From Lethocerus indicus (Eukaryota; Arthropoda; Insecta; Hemiptera; Belostomatidae): 64,000 nucleotides of DNA. A model generated the notes under the pieces. That model made no database searches, was not told where the DNA came from, and was given only the letters and a program-made list of their open reading frames with translations. Below, one piece after another: positions 48,601-59,793 of this stretch; the stretch's first letter is position 1, and every line of letters starts with the position of its first letter. The stretch is from the NCBI GenBank assembly GCA_019843655.1, contig JACDQD010000105.1:4836001-4900000 (forward strand). The letters are read 5' to 3'. The translations under genes were made by a program, and so were the position numbers.

Positions 48601-48648
<48 letters not shown>
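48601..48648. repeat. (AT)24 microsatellite
   Basis: A 48-bp uninterrupted AT run; GC and GC-containing flanks (GGC left, GCTG right) are partly complementary. Confidence 0.97.
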
Positions 48649-48650
<2 letters not shown>

Positions 48651-49421
48651 TGCATAAGGTAATTTATTTAGTTTGCGTTTGTTACGGTAGCGAGAGTTTT
48701 GGAGTTACCGCTTTGTGTTTCGGGAAGGACCACAAACATTCCTCAAACGGAAGAAGTTTTTAGTTTTTAGATTGCTATTTAGCCCACTTTCGTTGGCACT
48801 GTTACGTCCCAATTTTTACTTGCTTTGTTGTCGTATCCATTTCTTCCAGGCGTTTTCTATTTATATTTTCCGGTGCCAGGAGGCATTCAGTTGAAAATAT
48901 TTCTGAAAGCCGAATATTTATTTTTCCTTTAGACGCTTCTTATTGCCACCGCGTAGTGTGTCAGGCGGGGACATTTATCCGGGCCGTCCCATGCAAGAGT
49001 GTTTTTCCCCTCCCGGAAAATAATATTTCCGGGGGGGTGGCGATGGCTTCCGGGAAGAAGATCCTTCCGGAAATGAAATTCGCGCGATTCGTGAATAAAA
49101 TATCGTGGTTAAAACATCGTCCGGATGATTTACGAGTCTTCCCTGCCGCGACAAGGGGGATATTGCGTTATTAATTGTCTTTGTGCGACTGTCGCGGACG
49201 TTAACGCCGTTCCGTGAGAAAACCTCGCGTCTTTCCATGTTTTTCTTTTCTCTCCTTTCGTTGTTAATTCGAAACGGAGAAATGGCTGTCCTTACCCCTT
49301 TGTACATTTTCCTGCAGCAGTCCGGGCAATTATAGTTTCCGACTTCCGTTTCCGGGCCTCCGGCATAACTCGGACGGACAATAGTCAGTCTATTGTTCGA
49401 ACCCGGTGACGTTAGTCGAAT

Positions 49422-49447
49422 GTCAGAGGCTGATGAAGCCTCCTGAC
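49422..49447. repeat. Compact 10-bp hairpin
   Basis: GTCAGAGGCT (49422-49431) pairs with AGCCT and CTGAC (49437-49441, 49443-49447) with one bulged C and a 5-nt loop GATGA. It contains CTGATGA but no following GAAA, so it is not a hammerhead ribozyme. Confidence 0.6.
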
Positions 49448-49860
49448 GTTCCCACTTATACTAATGCGTTTCTGCGCTTCTTGCCATTTTCTTCCTAGAA
49501 ATTCTGAGAAACTCTTTTGCGCATTATACACCTCGAAACAACTATTGCTTACCAACAAATTATTAATTTACATCTATATTTGAAATGGAACTGTGGTCGT
49601 AAGGAATTGAATTGTGGGGTATACACCGAACCGACTAGCTCCTTGCGCTGCATTATCCTTTGTAAAATCGTCAACCGTATGTTTCTAACCGCTCAATACA
49701 TTCCGATTTGAAAGGCCCGTTCGTTCACGAACCGATATAAATCCTTCCATTCAGAACTGCCCCATCACTCCCACGTCTCCTCATGTCACCTTCATGAAAA
49801 TCCCGAGCGCCGCATTAAGAGGAAAAGGCCGCGTGACTTCCTCACTACCTAAGAAGGGTA

Positions 49861-49875
49861 GGAGGAGGAGGAGGA
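49861..49875 (+). repeat. (GGA)5 microsatellite
   Basis: Five GGA units in a purine-rich tract. Confidence 0.9.
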
Positions 49876-50399
49876 ATACCATCAATGGGGGGTGGATTCT
49901 CCAACAAAAGTACGTTTGTTATCAAAACGCACACTCACTAAATATAATTTTAAAAAATTGTTGTCGTGACTGAAAAAAAAGAGGTGAATCTATTCGAGTT
50001 TTAATATAACCAATTAATGTTATTAATTTATAGATGCAAATTGTATTTATATTATAAGAACTACCCAGCGTTTGGGGGATCAATTACATAATTGAAAATC
50101 GGTAATGAATATTAGTTTGTCTCCGTAATGTCTGGGACCCTCGACAGATTTCAATTTATCTCTATATACTTCGATGAGTTCAGGGTTTCATAGTTAGTCG
50201 TACTAACGTGTATTGGTGTAATAGATTAAATCTGTCTTGAATAAGGCTGAATATGCCTCTGTCATGGGTCGCTCTATTAATCTTCACTTATTCAATTATA
50301 CCAATTGTAACTTCAAGGCTTTGTGGGTCTTGCGACGGGATCACCTAGAAGATTGAACCTCCATTAAACGTATGACGCCTTATAAGTCGATGTAAGCCT

Positions 50400-50487
50400 G
50401 TTTCAAGTATTTTTCTTGAACTTGCAAGCCCTAATTTCATCCGTGTTTCAAGTATTCTTCCAGAACTTGCAAGCCCTAATTTCATCC
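50400..50487 (+). repeat. Two-copy tandem repeat, 45-bp period
   Basis: Two 43-nt units (50400-50442 and 50445-50487) differ at three positions, all within the short stretch after GTTTCAAGTATT. The last 19 bases of each, from CTTGCAAGCCC on, are identical. Unit 1 keeps a TTCAAG/CTTGAA hairpin that unit 2 has lost. Confidence 0.93.
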
Positions 50488-51729
50488 AATCACCTTTTGG
50501 GGGTTGCAAAGTAGAAGGCAGACGGAATCGAGCAGGGGTTTCACGCTTACTGGCTCCTTTTCTCCCGTTTGATGATGGCGGTAAAACGTCTCGGTCTCAA
50601 TTCGAAGGACGCACTCAAGATTTTATCCGGCCCAGGTTTTACGTGACCGTCCGGCGAGAGTCACTTTCGACTCGCCCGCTTCATCTCGGTAAAATAAATA
50701 GCGCTCCTCCATTTCTTTCCCTCTTTCATAGGCGGCGCCGCCTGATGCTATCGAGGAGAAAGAATTGAGTCCGAGATCTTAAAGGTTAAGGTGGAAATAT
50801 GGCCCTGGAACCTCTCCTTCTGCCTTTGTCAGCTTTAGATGTTGTTCTCAAAAGTTAACAGGAGCGGTGTCTGCAAGCATTAGCCTCTGAGGAAACCTTT
50901 ATGTAATATTAGTAGTGATCACCTCAATGGGATAGGGTAACATACACCGTAACGGAAGCCACCTACACCTTCGTTATGGTCCTCATATTTTAACCAGCTG
51001 GGATCGGTTTATTATAATATAACAACATTTGGGTAGATGAAAAAATGCCATAAAATAAGCGTTAATAGAATTTAATTATTCAACTACTCAGAATGGGCGA
51101 ACACACGAAATGGTGTCCTAAAGGCTAGGAAATAAATTTTTTAGTATTATTTAAGGCACTCAGAAATTGCGCAACGTTTAGTACTAACAATATTTCGTAT
51201 TTATTTATAAAAAGTGTTAATCCTGTGTGAAAAAACGTGTCCTGCATATTCACGTGTGCACTGTGTGCATTGAATCTGTTAACCGGGCAACGGAGTTTAT
51301 AACGTGAACTGAAATTGAAGAGACAATGCCGAGGCACTCGATAGGGTGGCGGCAGCCTCTCGGGTCGCCTCGGCCCCGACTTTAACTTAATAACTAATCC
51401 CGATTGGTTTATTACTCGGTGCATAAAAGGTCTACTCGGGCAGGGCCTGGGCCTTTCTTTTTTTCTCAAACTAATGATGAAGAACCGACGCGATATCTTC
51501 TAACCTCTGGCCCTTACAAGGTACCGCTGGGGAGGTGGGGCGTGTAGTCTTGGACGCGGCCTACTGTTCGGGCCACAGGAAACTGTCATGATTTATCCTG
51601 AATTACGGGTTGTAAACTCCGCGGGGAAGCGTCGAACCAGCGGGGGGGGGTTGCCCCACAGTCGCCCGGTGAGTCATTACACACCGCAAGTGTTGTGTAA
51701 TTACCCGAGCCCTGACCTCAACCTGCATA

Positions 51730-51780
51730 CCTCCTCCTCCTCCTTCTCCTCCTCCACGTCCTCATCCTCCATCACCTCCT
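51730..51780. repeat. CTC/TCC-rich trinucleotide tract
   Basis: Degenerate (CTC)n about 50 bp long, similar in kind to 40025-40067. Confidence 0.88.
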
Positions 51781-52431
51781 ACACCATGTAAATTGGCTTC
51801 GCGGAGTTTTAGTATGCGCCGACGCGATATGAATCGGAATCGCGTTGATTTGAAATATTTGTTTCTCGGTTGTAACTTCGAAGTGCGCTCGGGAGGCGGC
51901 TCGGTCCTATCGCGTAATTGATGTGAGCGGTTATCGTAGAGCTGTAATCGGGCTCAATTTCCAATACCACAATAGTGCGATCGATGCAACATGGAGCCAA
52001 CGTTCTGTACATTAATATTACTGCGTGCATGTTGCGGTACATCCGTAATTAAAAGAGCGGAATATTATAAGAATGGTAATGTCATGAAAAGCCGAGGAAA
52101 TATAACAACTAACCCGTAATTTATTGGCCGATTTTTACCACCGTTTCATACAGGCCTCACGAAAACTGCCCGGTGATTATGCACCGCCGATTAAACTTTT
52201 CATAAAGCGCGGTCTCGCGACAACGCGAGCACGTCTCACGAGAAAATTTGGATCGATTTGCATATTAGGAGTGCCTTAACCGGAAAATTGGGATTGGGCC
52301 AAAGTTGGGGGTCCCCGAAGTGATAAAGTTTGCAATACTCGGCTCTTGCCAGTGGGATCTTGGCGTTCTCGTAAAATTAGTTCTTGGGCTGAAGAGGTGG
52401 GCTACTGGTAGCGAGGGGAAGAGCGTTGGTC

Positions 52432-52451
52432 GGGAGGAGGGGGGGGAAGGG
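52432..52451 (+). other. Candidate G-quadruplex
   Basis: GGG, GG, an eight-G run and GGG separated by one or two A bases. The eight-G run can provide two triplets, so four triplets are available. Confidence 0.45.
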
Positions 52452-54418
52452 CACGAAATTTGTTCCATCAAAACTTAAAGCCCTCTTCAGTTTCCATTTT
52501 TGTCTGCGCCCGGCCCCTCTAGCGCCTAAAGGTTCTCAACCCGATATTTATTCTCAGGCACTCCGTTTAACATTTGCCTTTCGATTGTAAATATATACAC
52601 AACTATTAATATAGTAACCCAATTATTAGTTTGATGTGCGCATTAGTGTCTCTGCAGTTCTTGAATTGAATTAGGCGGTTATCGAATGTTCAGAACTTAC
52701 TTTATTTATCCAATGAACTGTACATAGAGTTGTGCTTTTCGCGACACGTGTGACTACAATTCACAGGAAGTGTAAAAAGTGTAACAAGTATATAAGTAGA
52801 AATCTGTAAATATTAATGTACCGGGGACTTTACCTATATTTTGTATGTATTAGAAAACAGGACACTTTTTGTGAACATAAAGTGGAGTATATACTATTAT
52901 AGGGCGTAGGAAAGCATTAGCGGGGCTAAATAACAAAAGGAGGGCGCGGTCGGGTAGAATGAAGTTGGCCGGCTCTCTTCTGTGTAATGTATGTACTCGG
53001 TCTGGTTTGTGTTTTATAGTCGCCAGAGGTGATTCAAGAAGCGGCTAGCCGGTTGCCTATTCGGACGGGAGGGGAGGTATACATAAAGAAGGGGGGCCCC
53101 CGGGATAAAGATCGTCTATTTTATCTGTTTACCGCTCCCCCATGCTTGGCGTTTACATCTATATCTATCTTGTGCCCTGTCTCATTTACAGGACGGCGTA
53201 GAGGATAGCAGCGGATACGCGGCCCGATTCTGATTTAGTGAGCCGACAGATTTCCGAACGGCCGTTTCATATTTCTAGGCCGGATTAATTACACGGGTCG
53301 AGAGACCGGACGGCGTTTCGTCATCGGTTGGAGGGAGGGAGGGAGGAGGCGTTGCATTGGAATAAATATCAATAAGGAACCCGTTTTCGAGACGGTTCAT
53401 TTGCATAAAGAAAGTAGCCTAATTAATGGGCGAGAAAGAGAAAGGCGGCACATTACCATTCGTTATCGTTTCTGCACAAGTGTGATTAGGTCGTAATAAT
53501 TTCGAATCGAATTATCATAGTAGATAAATAATATTGGAGAGGCGAATATATTGTTTCATTCAGTTGTTTTTAAGCGTCGTATATTGACTCGTAAAGTCGT
53601 TTTGTTTTATAATTATTTTAATTTTACATTATTTAAATGTTGATATTCAAAGGCGCTCTATTCCCTAGCTTGTATCGCTTTTTTGGTCCTAAGCTGGAAC
53701 GGTTTGGGCTTCTTGCCATCGCCAGTAAGATAAGTGAGGGCGCTTGAAGTATTTGTTTAAACGTTCCGCGACGGTTATGAAAATCGTTTTCCGTTTTTTC
53801 TTTTCAAACCCCGAAGAGGACGGCATGTGCTGTTGTATGGATCCACGGCCTTATATGTTAACTGCGCCCTACATACGAAGCAATTGCGCGCCAACTACTT
53901 CCCCGGAGTCTGAGCCCAGAAGGGGTACCATCACTGAAAATGTTCAGACGATAAGCTAAAACCTTCGAAACGATAAACAGAACGAATAAAAAAAATGCCT
54001 ATTCGGTTGTAAGCTAGGTCAGTGTCGGCATCTCGCTATCGTCACCAGCATGTTTTTTTTATATCCTTAGTTAGCTTCTGGATAGCATATGTGAATCTGT
54101 GTGAAACTGTCTGTCGAGTGGTTCTTTAAACTTAACTTCTAAACTAATTTATTCCTCTTATTCCAGCTGTTGGTTTCTCCCTTTTCCTCTTTTCCGAGCA
54201 AATCCAGACATCTACAGTATCATCACATTGCCTCGTTTTAGGCTGTTCGCCAACTCAATACTATTGAGAGTAATGTAGTGTATATACCGTTATAGAAACC
54301 TATCAGAACTATTGCTACACTGTGACTGTGGTAGGTATAATGGTTCTTGAAAGAAAGTGTGATAATACACTGAGATGCAGTACTATGAGTACACTGTTAA
54401 ATAATACTAATTAATACC

Positions 54419-54452
54419 CAACTGGTTTCGGCTGATCACCATCTTCAAAACG
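54419..54452 (-). repeat. CCGAAAC-type small motif, copy D
   Basis: Read on the minus strand: TTGAAGATGGTGATCAGCC followed by GAAACCAGTTGGG. The GGT/GCC mini-stem and GAAACCAGT ending match copy C (GAAACCAGT). Confidence 0.5.
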
Positions 54453-54937
54453 TACGTTTTTTTATATCGTGTCTTTATTATTAAATCGATTTTACTTGTA
54501 TTAAAACCGGAACGATAAACGCAACAGTTGTTGTATAAGCTGATATCATTTTACAATGTACTCCCAAAGGTTCATGTAATACGTGTGCTATATAATTGCG
54601 TTTGTTTTCCTTTTGAAAATAAACTGGTTTGTATAGTCCCATATCATTTTACGCGATAGTCTCACGTAATTGTGTAGTCTGCGCCTTTTTATGGCGTGAA
54701 TGAAGTATTGGCATATAAATATATATAAATCATATTTTTAAATCGTTAATAATTTTATATGTTGACTTTTAATGCTGGCAGAAAGAATTGACCCTATACA
54801 GACTGCAATTACTCATACATTCCGGGGTCTTAAATATTCCCGTCAGATTTTACTGCGCCCGGTCGTTGGGAAACGGCCTGCCCGGCCTGAAAGCTGCCTA
54901 TAAACGATTGGATTCGATTTCGACATATCGGGACATA

Positions 54938-55003
54938 TCTCTCTCTCTCTCCGGGCGTATTGATATATCTGGGGAGAATTTTGTGTGTGTGTGTGTGTGT
55001 GTG
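54938..55003. repeat. (TC)7 and (GT)10 microsatellites
   Basis: A 14-bp TC run (54938-54951) and, 31 bp on, a GT run (54983-55003) that continues into GTGCGTG. Confidence 0.92.
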
Positions 55004-55597
55004 CGTGCAGTTTCAAATTTATTACACGAGGAAGCCGAAGCCCGTTTGGTGAGAGGGGGTTGGGGGGTTCTCTTATAACCGAATCCAGTGTGAAAGCTGG
55101 CCTCACCCCGTCCAAACGGATAGGCACGCGCAAGAGCGAAAGTCTTACATAAATGATGTCTGTACACAGAAGAGTTGGGTAAATTTGATTTTCCGTGTTC
55201 TCGCAACAATGCGTACAAACTTTCCCGGCAGTCGGCCGAAATTTTAAGCGAAATGCAAGTTTGTCACCATGTTATTTTGTTTAAATGTAAATCGTTTATT
55301 AGGCCAGCGGCGTGACCTGTAATTATCCGACTCCTCCGATTTATAACAGACTACAGTAGGCAGTAACTCTCTAATAATTTTATTATCTATCGACTGAATA
55401 CTGCCCAAAAGTTGTATACCGCTATTAAGTTGAAAAACTGTACATCGGAATAGATCCGGGCTGAAAAAGCGGTTCCTGAATACGCCTGAGCTATCCTCTT
55501 CGTCCCATTCTCCAATCTTATGAAGGCTTATTCGACGAGAAGTCCATTCTTCTTCCGCCTGCCCCCGTTACTTTGAACTTTTCTACCGAACACCAAT

Positions 55598-55621
55598 GGG
55601 TGGGGGGGAGGGGGATGGGGG
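55598..55621 (+). other. Candidate G-quadruplex
   Basis: Four G runs of 3, 7, 5 and 5 bases with 1-, 1- and 2-nt loops. Confidence 0.65.
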
Positions 55622-55640
55622 CTATATCCTCTAAAGCGAT

Positions 55641-57420
55641 CTTCCACTCGACCAATCAAAGAATCCAACTGTCGCCATTTATTCATGCTGTGAAATAAAA
55701 AAAACCCCGACCGACAAATCCCTTGAAAGCGCTAAAATAAGCCCGTTACGTTTGGTGTAATGTTCTTTGTTTGAATTTGTACGAGCCAGAAATTATTTTT
55801 GGGTTTGGAATTTGTTCGGTACACCCCTACGATTAATTTGTATTAATATCGTTAATCATGCGATCTTCTGTCCCCGGTTGCTTATTTGGTCATATCAGTA
55901 GTATTCTGACTAACAAAAATTATTTTTGTTAATTCCCTGTAATTAATTCACCTTAGCACACCTTTTTCTGCCATTATCCTAAATTATTAATAATAAAAGT
56001 ATTATAATAGCCGTACTCTCGGTGTGGTATGCATTGTGTCCGAAGTCCGATTCACACTCATTCACAGTGTTTTATAATATACCTATATTTGTCTATCTAA
56101 ACGAAGCATGACATTTATTCCTCGAACTAGTGTCGCATCAGCACCATAAATTGTCACTTATTAATTACAATTCTGCCTTATTTCCAATATCAAATTTAAT
56201 CAATTAAAACATTTTGTATTCTATTTACTGCGCAGTATCGGACATTTAATCACTCTATTCTATTTCTAAAGTATCGGACATTTAATCACTCTATCATTTT
56301 AATGAAATTTTACCGGCTGTCTCTAACGAAACTATTATCGGCAAAAATATTGGGTCTCGTCCTCTTTCACTTGTCGTTTTCGCTGAATGAAATGGCTTTT
56401 ATCGAGAATGCTCAAACATTTCGGAAAATGGCCGGCAAAAATTGATAAAGTTATAGTCCTTTATTCTCTCTTGGATTTAAACAAAAGTAATGATTGTATC
56501 GTATTTAGTATAATAGTACGGTATAATAGTACAAAAAGTATTTTTCTTTTATCAAAACTGAGCGACATCAATAGGTCACGGGAATTTAATTTAATATCAG
56601 CTCCCGCTTACTTAATGTTCTTACAGATTCGGACACTTTAAGAGATAACACTTCCCTTTAGAGTTAATTAAAAACGAGGGGGAAAAACCGCCGACTGGGA
56701 AACAGTCAGAGTTGTGTAACATTTTAATTCTATTGTTCTTCAACTAACGTTTCTTTCTAGTTGCTATAACTCCAGGTGGTCGATAGAATCGTTGACCCGA
56801 GAACCTTGTCCTAATTTTTCTTTATAATTGTTTTTTATTTAAATTTTAAATTAAGTTTCGAGGAATGTATCTTACAGCGATAAGTTACATAATTGCTTCC
56901 AGAGTTTAGAGGCTCCTGAAACTGAAGATTTTAAAGTACTTACCTTCTTTTAATTTTTTGGTTCAGAAGTGTGTCGTGAATCAGTCTAAATGTTTTTTTT
57001 ATTTCTCATTGTATTAAGAAATAAACAATAGTAGTTCTCCTTGTCGTATAGCTTGGGATGAATTAAACTTTTGGAAAGTTAATTTAAAACGTCGTTGAAA
57101 ACCGAATTTATCGATTAACATCTCATCCTACTAATAAAAGTGTGCATTAAAGCGTGATACCGTTGCACTGAACTTTTTTCTTAGTTCCTGCGATTATTAC
57201 AGTATGTAGGGCACAGAGATTAGTTTAGAATATTTTGTGTTAAAGGAAATATTTCTTTGTATTGTATAGTTCTGAACATGTTTCACATCAGTTTGTTAGC
57301 TGGATCTGCTGTATATCTTTTTAAAGATATAGCCTATAATATTTAGAATATATATAGTGTAGCGTTTAGGTAATTATGAAGACGATTCTATTTCAGATGC
57401 TCGCTTTCATTTCGGCAGTC
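55641..57420. other. AT-rich spacer
   Basis: Contains the 25-bp direct repeat at 56234-56294 and an acceptor-like motif (CAACTAACGTTTCTTTCTAG, ending 56760) followed 15 nt later by a weak CAG|GTGGTC. An 84-codon + frame (56387-56641) has no domain. Confidence 0.55.
56234..56294 (+). repeat. Perfect 25-bp direct repeat, 36-bp period
   Basis: 56234-56258 is identical to 56270-56294 (starts AGTATCGGACATTTAA, ends CACTCTAT), with 11 bp between. Perfect identity suggests a recent duplication. Confidence 0.95.
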
Positions 57421-58356
57421 CGAAATTAGGTACAGGATTTGTTCACCCCACCGGGACCCGCACATTGGGTCGAGTAACGACCGTTTATGGATCGTTTCCT
57501 TTCTTGAAATGTATCGCAACAGACCCCGGCGGGCTCTTAGACAGAGAAATAGCTCTGACCTTCGAGTGCACGTTTCTTGCGATAAGGGAAAGGCATTCGG
57601 TTTTCCGCAACCGCCGCCCGCCCGAGCCAGGTCGCCCGTAGAAACGACCGTGCACGTGAACCGTATTCTCGTATCTATTTATAAAAGGCGGGCCCCCTTA
57701 TATAAGCGCCAGCATCGGAGCAAGTTCATTAACGGGAGGAGCTCATGAATAAAATATACTTTTAGCGTCGCTTTTATTATTACTTTGCTGAGGACTTAAA
57801 GGCGAGTTAAATTCGTAGGGAAGGGGTGTTAGGGGGAACTGCGAAAGAGGGGCGAATAACAGTCTGAAACAAGCGGAACTATTAATTGCTTTATTATGGC
57901 AACGCAAACAAGTTTTTTTCTTCTGGAAATCACTGGATATTGAGATATTCTGTTTACAACCCTAATTGTCCGTAATTATTGCTCCTGTCAAACATTGAAA
58001 GGCGAACCGACATGCGGATACGAGCATAGCCTAATTTCATCACCGTACATTTTCTGAACATCTGTCGGCTTCATTTTTTGCCTGTCGCTTTCCCATGTGA
58101 CCGCTTGTGTCCGCTTCATCTAATTATTACTAGTTCTGCAAATAAATCGGCGAGTTGAGATCGCCCAACTGGTATTATTTCAAATATCGAATTACGTATT
58201 CCTACAAATAGGCAGTATATTCTATATTATTTTTGGGTGTCGCTACACTTGACGATGATAACATTCCTGGAACACGTGTCATTCGTTAGTGACTAATGGC
58301 GACACATGCCGAGAGACGAAGAAATGATGCAAGCCGTCCATTCGTCCGAAGGGGAC

Positions 58357-58372
58357 GTCCGTCCGTCCGTCC
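58357..58372 (+). repeat. (GTCC)4 microsatellite
   Basis: Four GTCC units; degenerate CGTCC copies precede it. Confidence 0.9.
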
Positions 58373-59745
58373 ATTAATTCCTGTCGTTTTGTTTCAAACA
58401 TATGTTTGAAGAACCATGAAAAATTAGTTGTCGCCCAGTCGAAGGTTTCAGGTCGGTTTAAATGCGAGGCTCTAATGGGAAAAACATGTAGTGAGAATTC
58501 GTGTCTAGAATATTCAAGGGCCGCGTCTTGTTTTCCACACGCCGCGATAGTTGCAGTCATTGTGTCGGCTGGAATAGAGAGAATATCACACAAATACACC
58601 CGACACACTGGGTAGATGAACAGTTTCTGTTTCATCTCCATCCTAAGAATGAGAAGAAGGGAAATTCATTAGGCGGAACAGTTGTTCCACAGTATGTGGA
58701 CTGAAAATGAATGCACGGTTTCTTTCTCCCGAAAGTGCTTGCGTAACATACGTGCGACCCTTCATATTTAAAAAGAAATGCTAATGCGGCTCGGCGAGAC
58801 CAGTATCGTCTTGAAATAATTTCAGAACTTGTGTGATATAGTTAAAAATTAAGGTAGCCCAGAAGAAAAGGCCGGATCATTCACTTTAAGTTAATTAAAA
58901 ATTGTAATTTATTTTGAAGCACGGTGGCCCTTCAGTGTTGGCAGGTGTTTAAAAGTGCTGTTCTTCCGGTGGTATTATACCGAACGAATTACTACCTTAT
59001 ATTTTCTGTTGTTCCATGCTAAAGTAGAAGTTTGATATCTTTCTTAATATTAATTAATTCCATAATAATTTCATTCTACCGTCGTTAGTGGCAGTTACTT
59101 AATTGCATCCACCAAAATTCCTGTCGGAAATTAAAATTCATAAAAAAATGTACGCGTATGGTTAATACTAGTGGTTAAAACGAAAATGAAGAAGGATACA
59201 AAATTTTACTAATAATGTAGGATCCATAATTTCGTAAAATATACGAAAAAACCCTGCGGATTCAACGCATTTCTTATTCACGAATACAATGTAACAGTAA
59301 AATCAATTCGTCTAATAAGAGATGTTAAACTTATTTATAGGCTATCGATCGTCAAGTTTGCATTAATTATGCTCGCGGTAAATTAACGACAAAAATCGTT
59401 CGATGTAATTAGATGTCGAGCAATAGTTCGAAAACATAATGCAGCGGTATAATCACGGTTTACCTTCCGGTGATCAATTTTAAAATGGTGTCGCATCTAT
59501 ATTTTACGTCCGGTCGGTGCTTTCGTGCTCTTTTTTCCGTATTAAAAGTTTGCAGTGTCGTCTCGTCCCAGAAATGTACGATTCGGGCGGCAAAGAGCGT
59601 ATTCCCGGTTTGAATCGAGCGAAGGATTGTTGTCGGAGTCTGAGAGGGGCAGGACGATGTTCCCTTTTCAACGGCCGGGCACGGACAGCATGTCGTTGGA
59701 GCGATGTCGTGAATCAAGATAAATACGCGGGAGCGCTCTCACCGC

Positions 59746-59793
59746 GTGTGTGTCTATGTATGTGTGTGTATGTATATGTATGTATGTTGTGTG
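59746..59793 (+). repeat. Degenerate GT/TATG tract
   Basis: About 48 bp of mixed GTGT and TATG units. Confidence 0.85.

Larger units (their letters stand above)
47401..49450. other. GC-rich blocks 47480-47700 and 48960-49430 with an AT array between
   Basis: An acceptor-like CGTCCCAATTGCAG ends at 47451. Plus frames of 112 and 138 codons (48035-48585) overlap in different frames and have no domain. The block at 49000-49430 is CpG-rich, with a strong acceptor-like motif ending at 49318 (TTTTCCTGCAG) and a 110-codon minus frame without domain. Confidence 0.5.
49451..51470. other. AT-rich stretch with (GGA)5 and a 45-bp tandem repeat
   Basis: (GGA)5 lies at 49861-49875 and a two-copy repeat at 50400-50487. 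A CpG-rich patch at 50510-50760 has no open frame of interest. A 114-codon minus frame (51125-51469) has no domain. Confidence 0.5.
51471..53480. other. GC-rich DNA with CTC repeat and acceptor-like motif
   Basis: CpG-rich parts at 51480-51720, 51800-52260 and 52890-53450. ATGATTTAT lies at 51588-51596. A strong acceptor-like motif (TGTGCCCTGTCTCATTTACAG) ends at 53191, followed by 13 open codons and TGA (DGVEDSSGYAARF). A short terminal exon is conceivable but unsupported. Frames of 67-77 codons have no domain. Confidence 0.5.
53481..55640. other. AT-rich spacer then moderate-GC stretch
   Basis: A very good acceptor motif (branchpoint-like AAACTAAT, then TTATTCCTCTTATTCCAG) ends at 54166 and opens a 24-codon frame without donor. 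ATGATTTAT occurs on the minus strand at 54725-54733. Frames of 96 codons plus and 96 and 106 minus at 54788-55218 run through the GT array in both orientations. Confidence 0.5.

Noticed and set aside
49422..49447. Hammerhead ribozyme suggested by CTGATGA
   Set aside because: The second conserved box (GAAA) is absent; it is just a hairpin loop.
53333..53349. GGGAGGGAGGGAGG tract as a G-quadruplex
   Set aside because: Only three G-triplets followed by GG pairs; it falls short of the four-run pattern.
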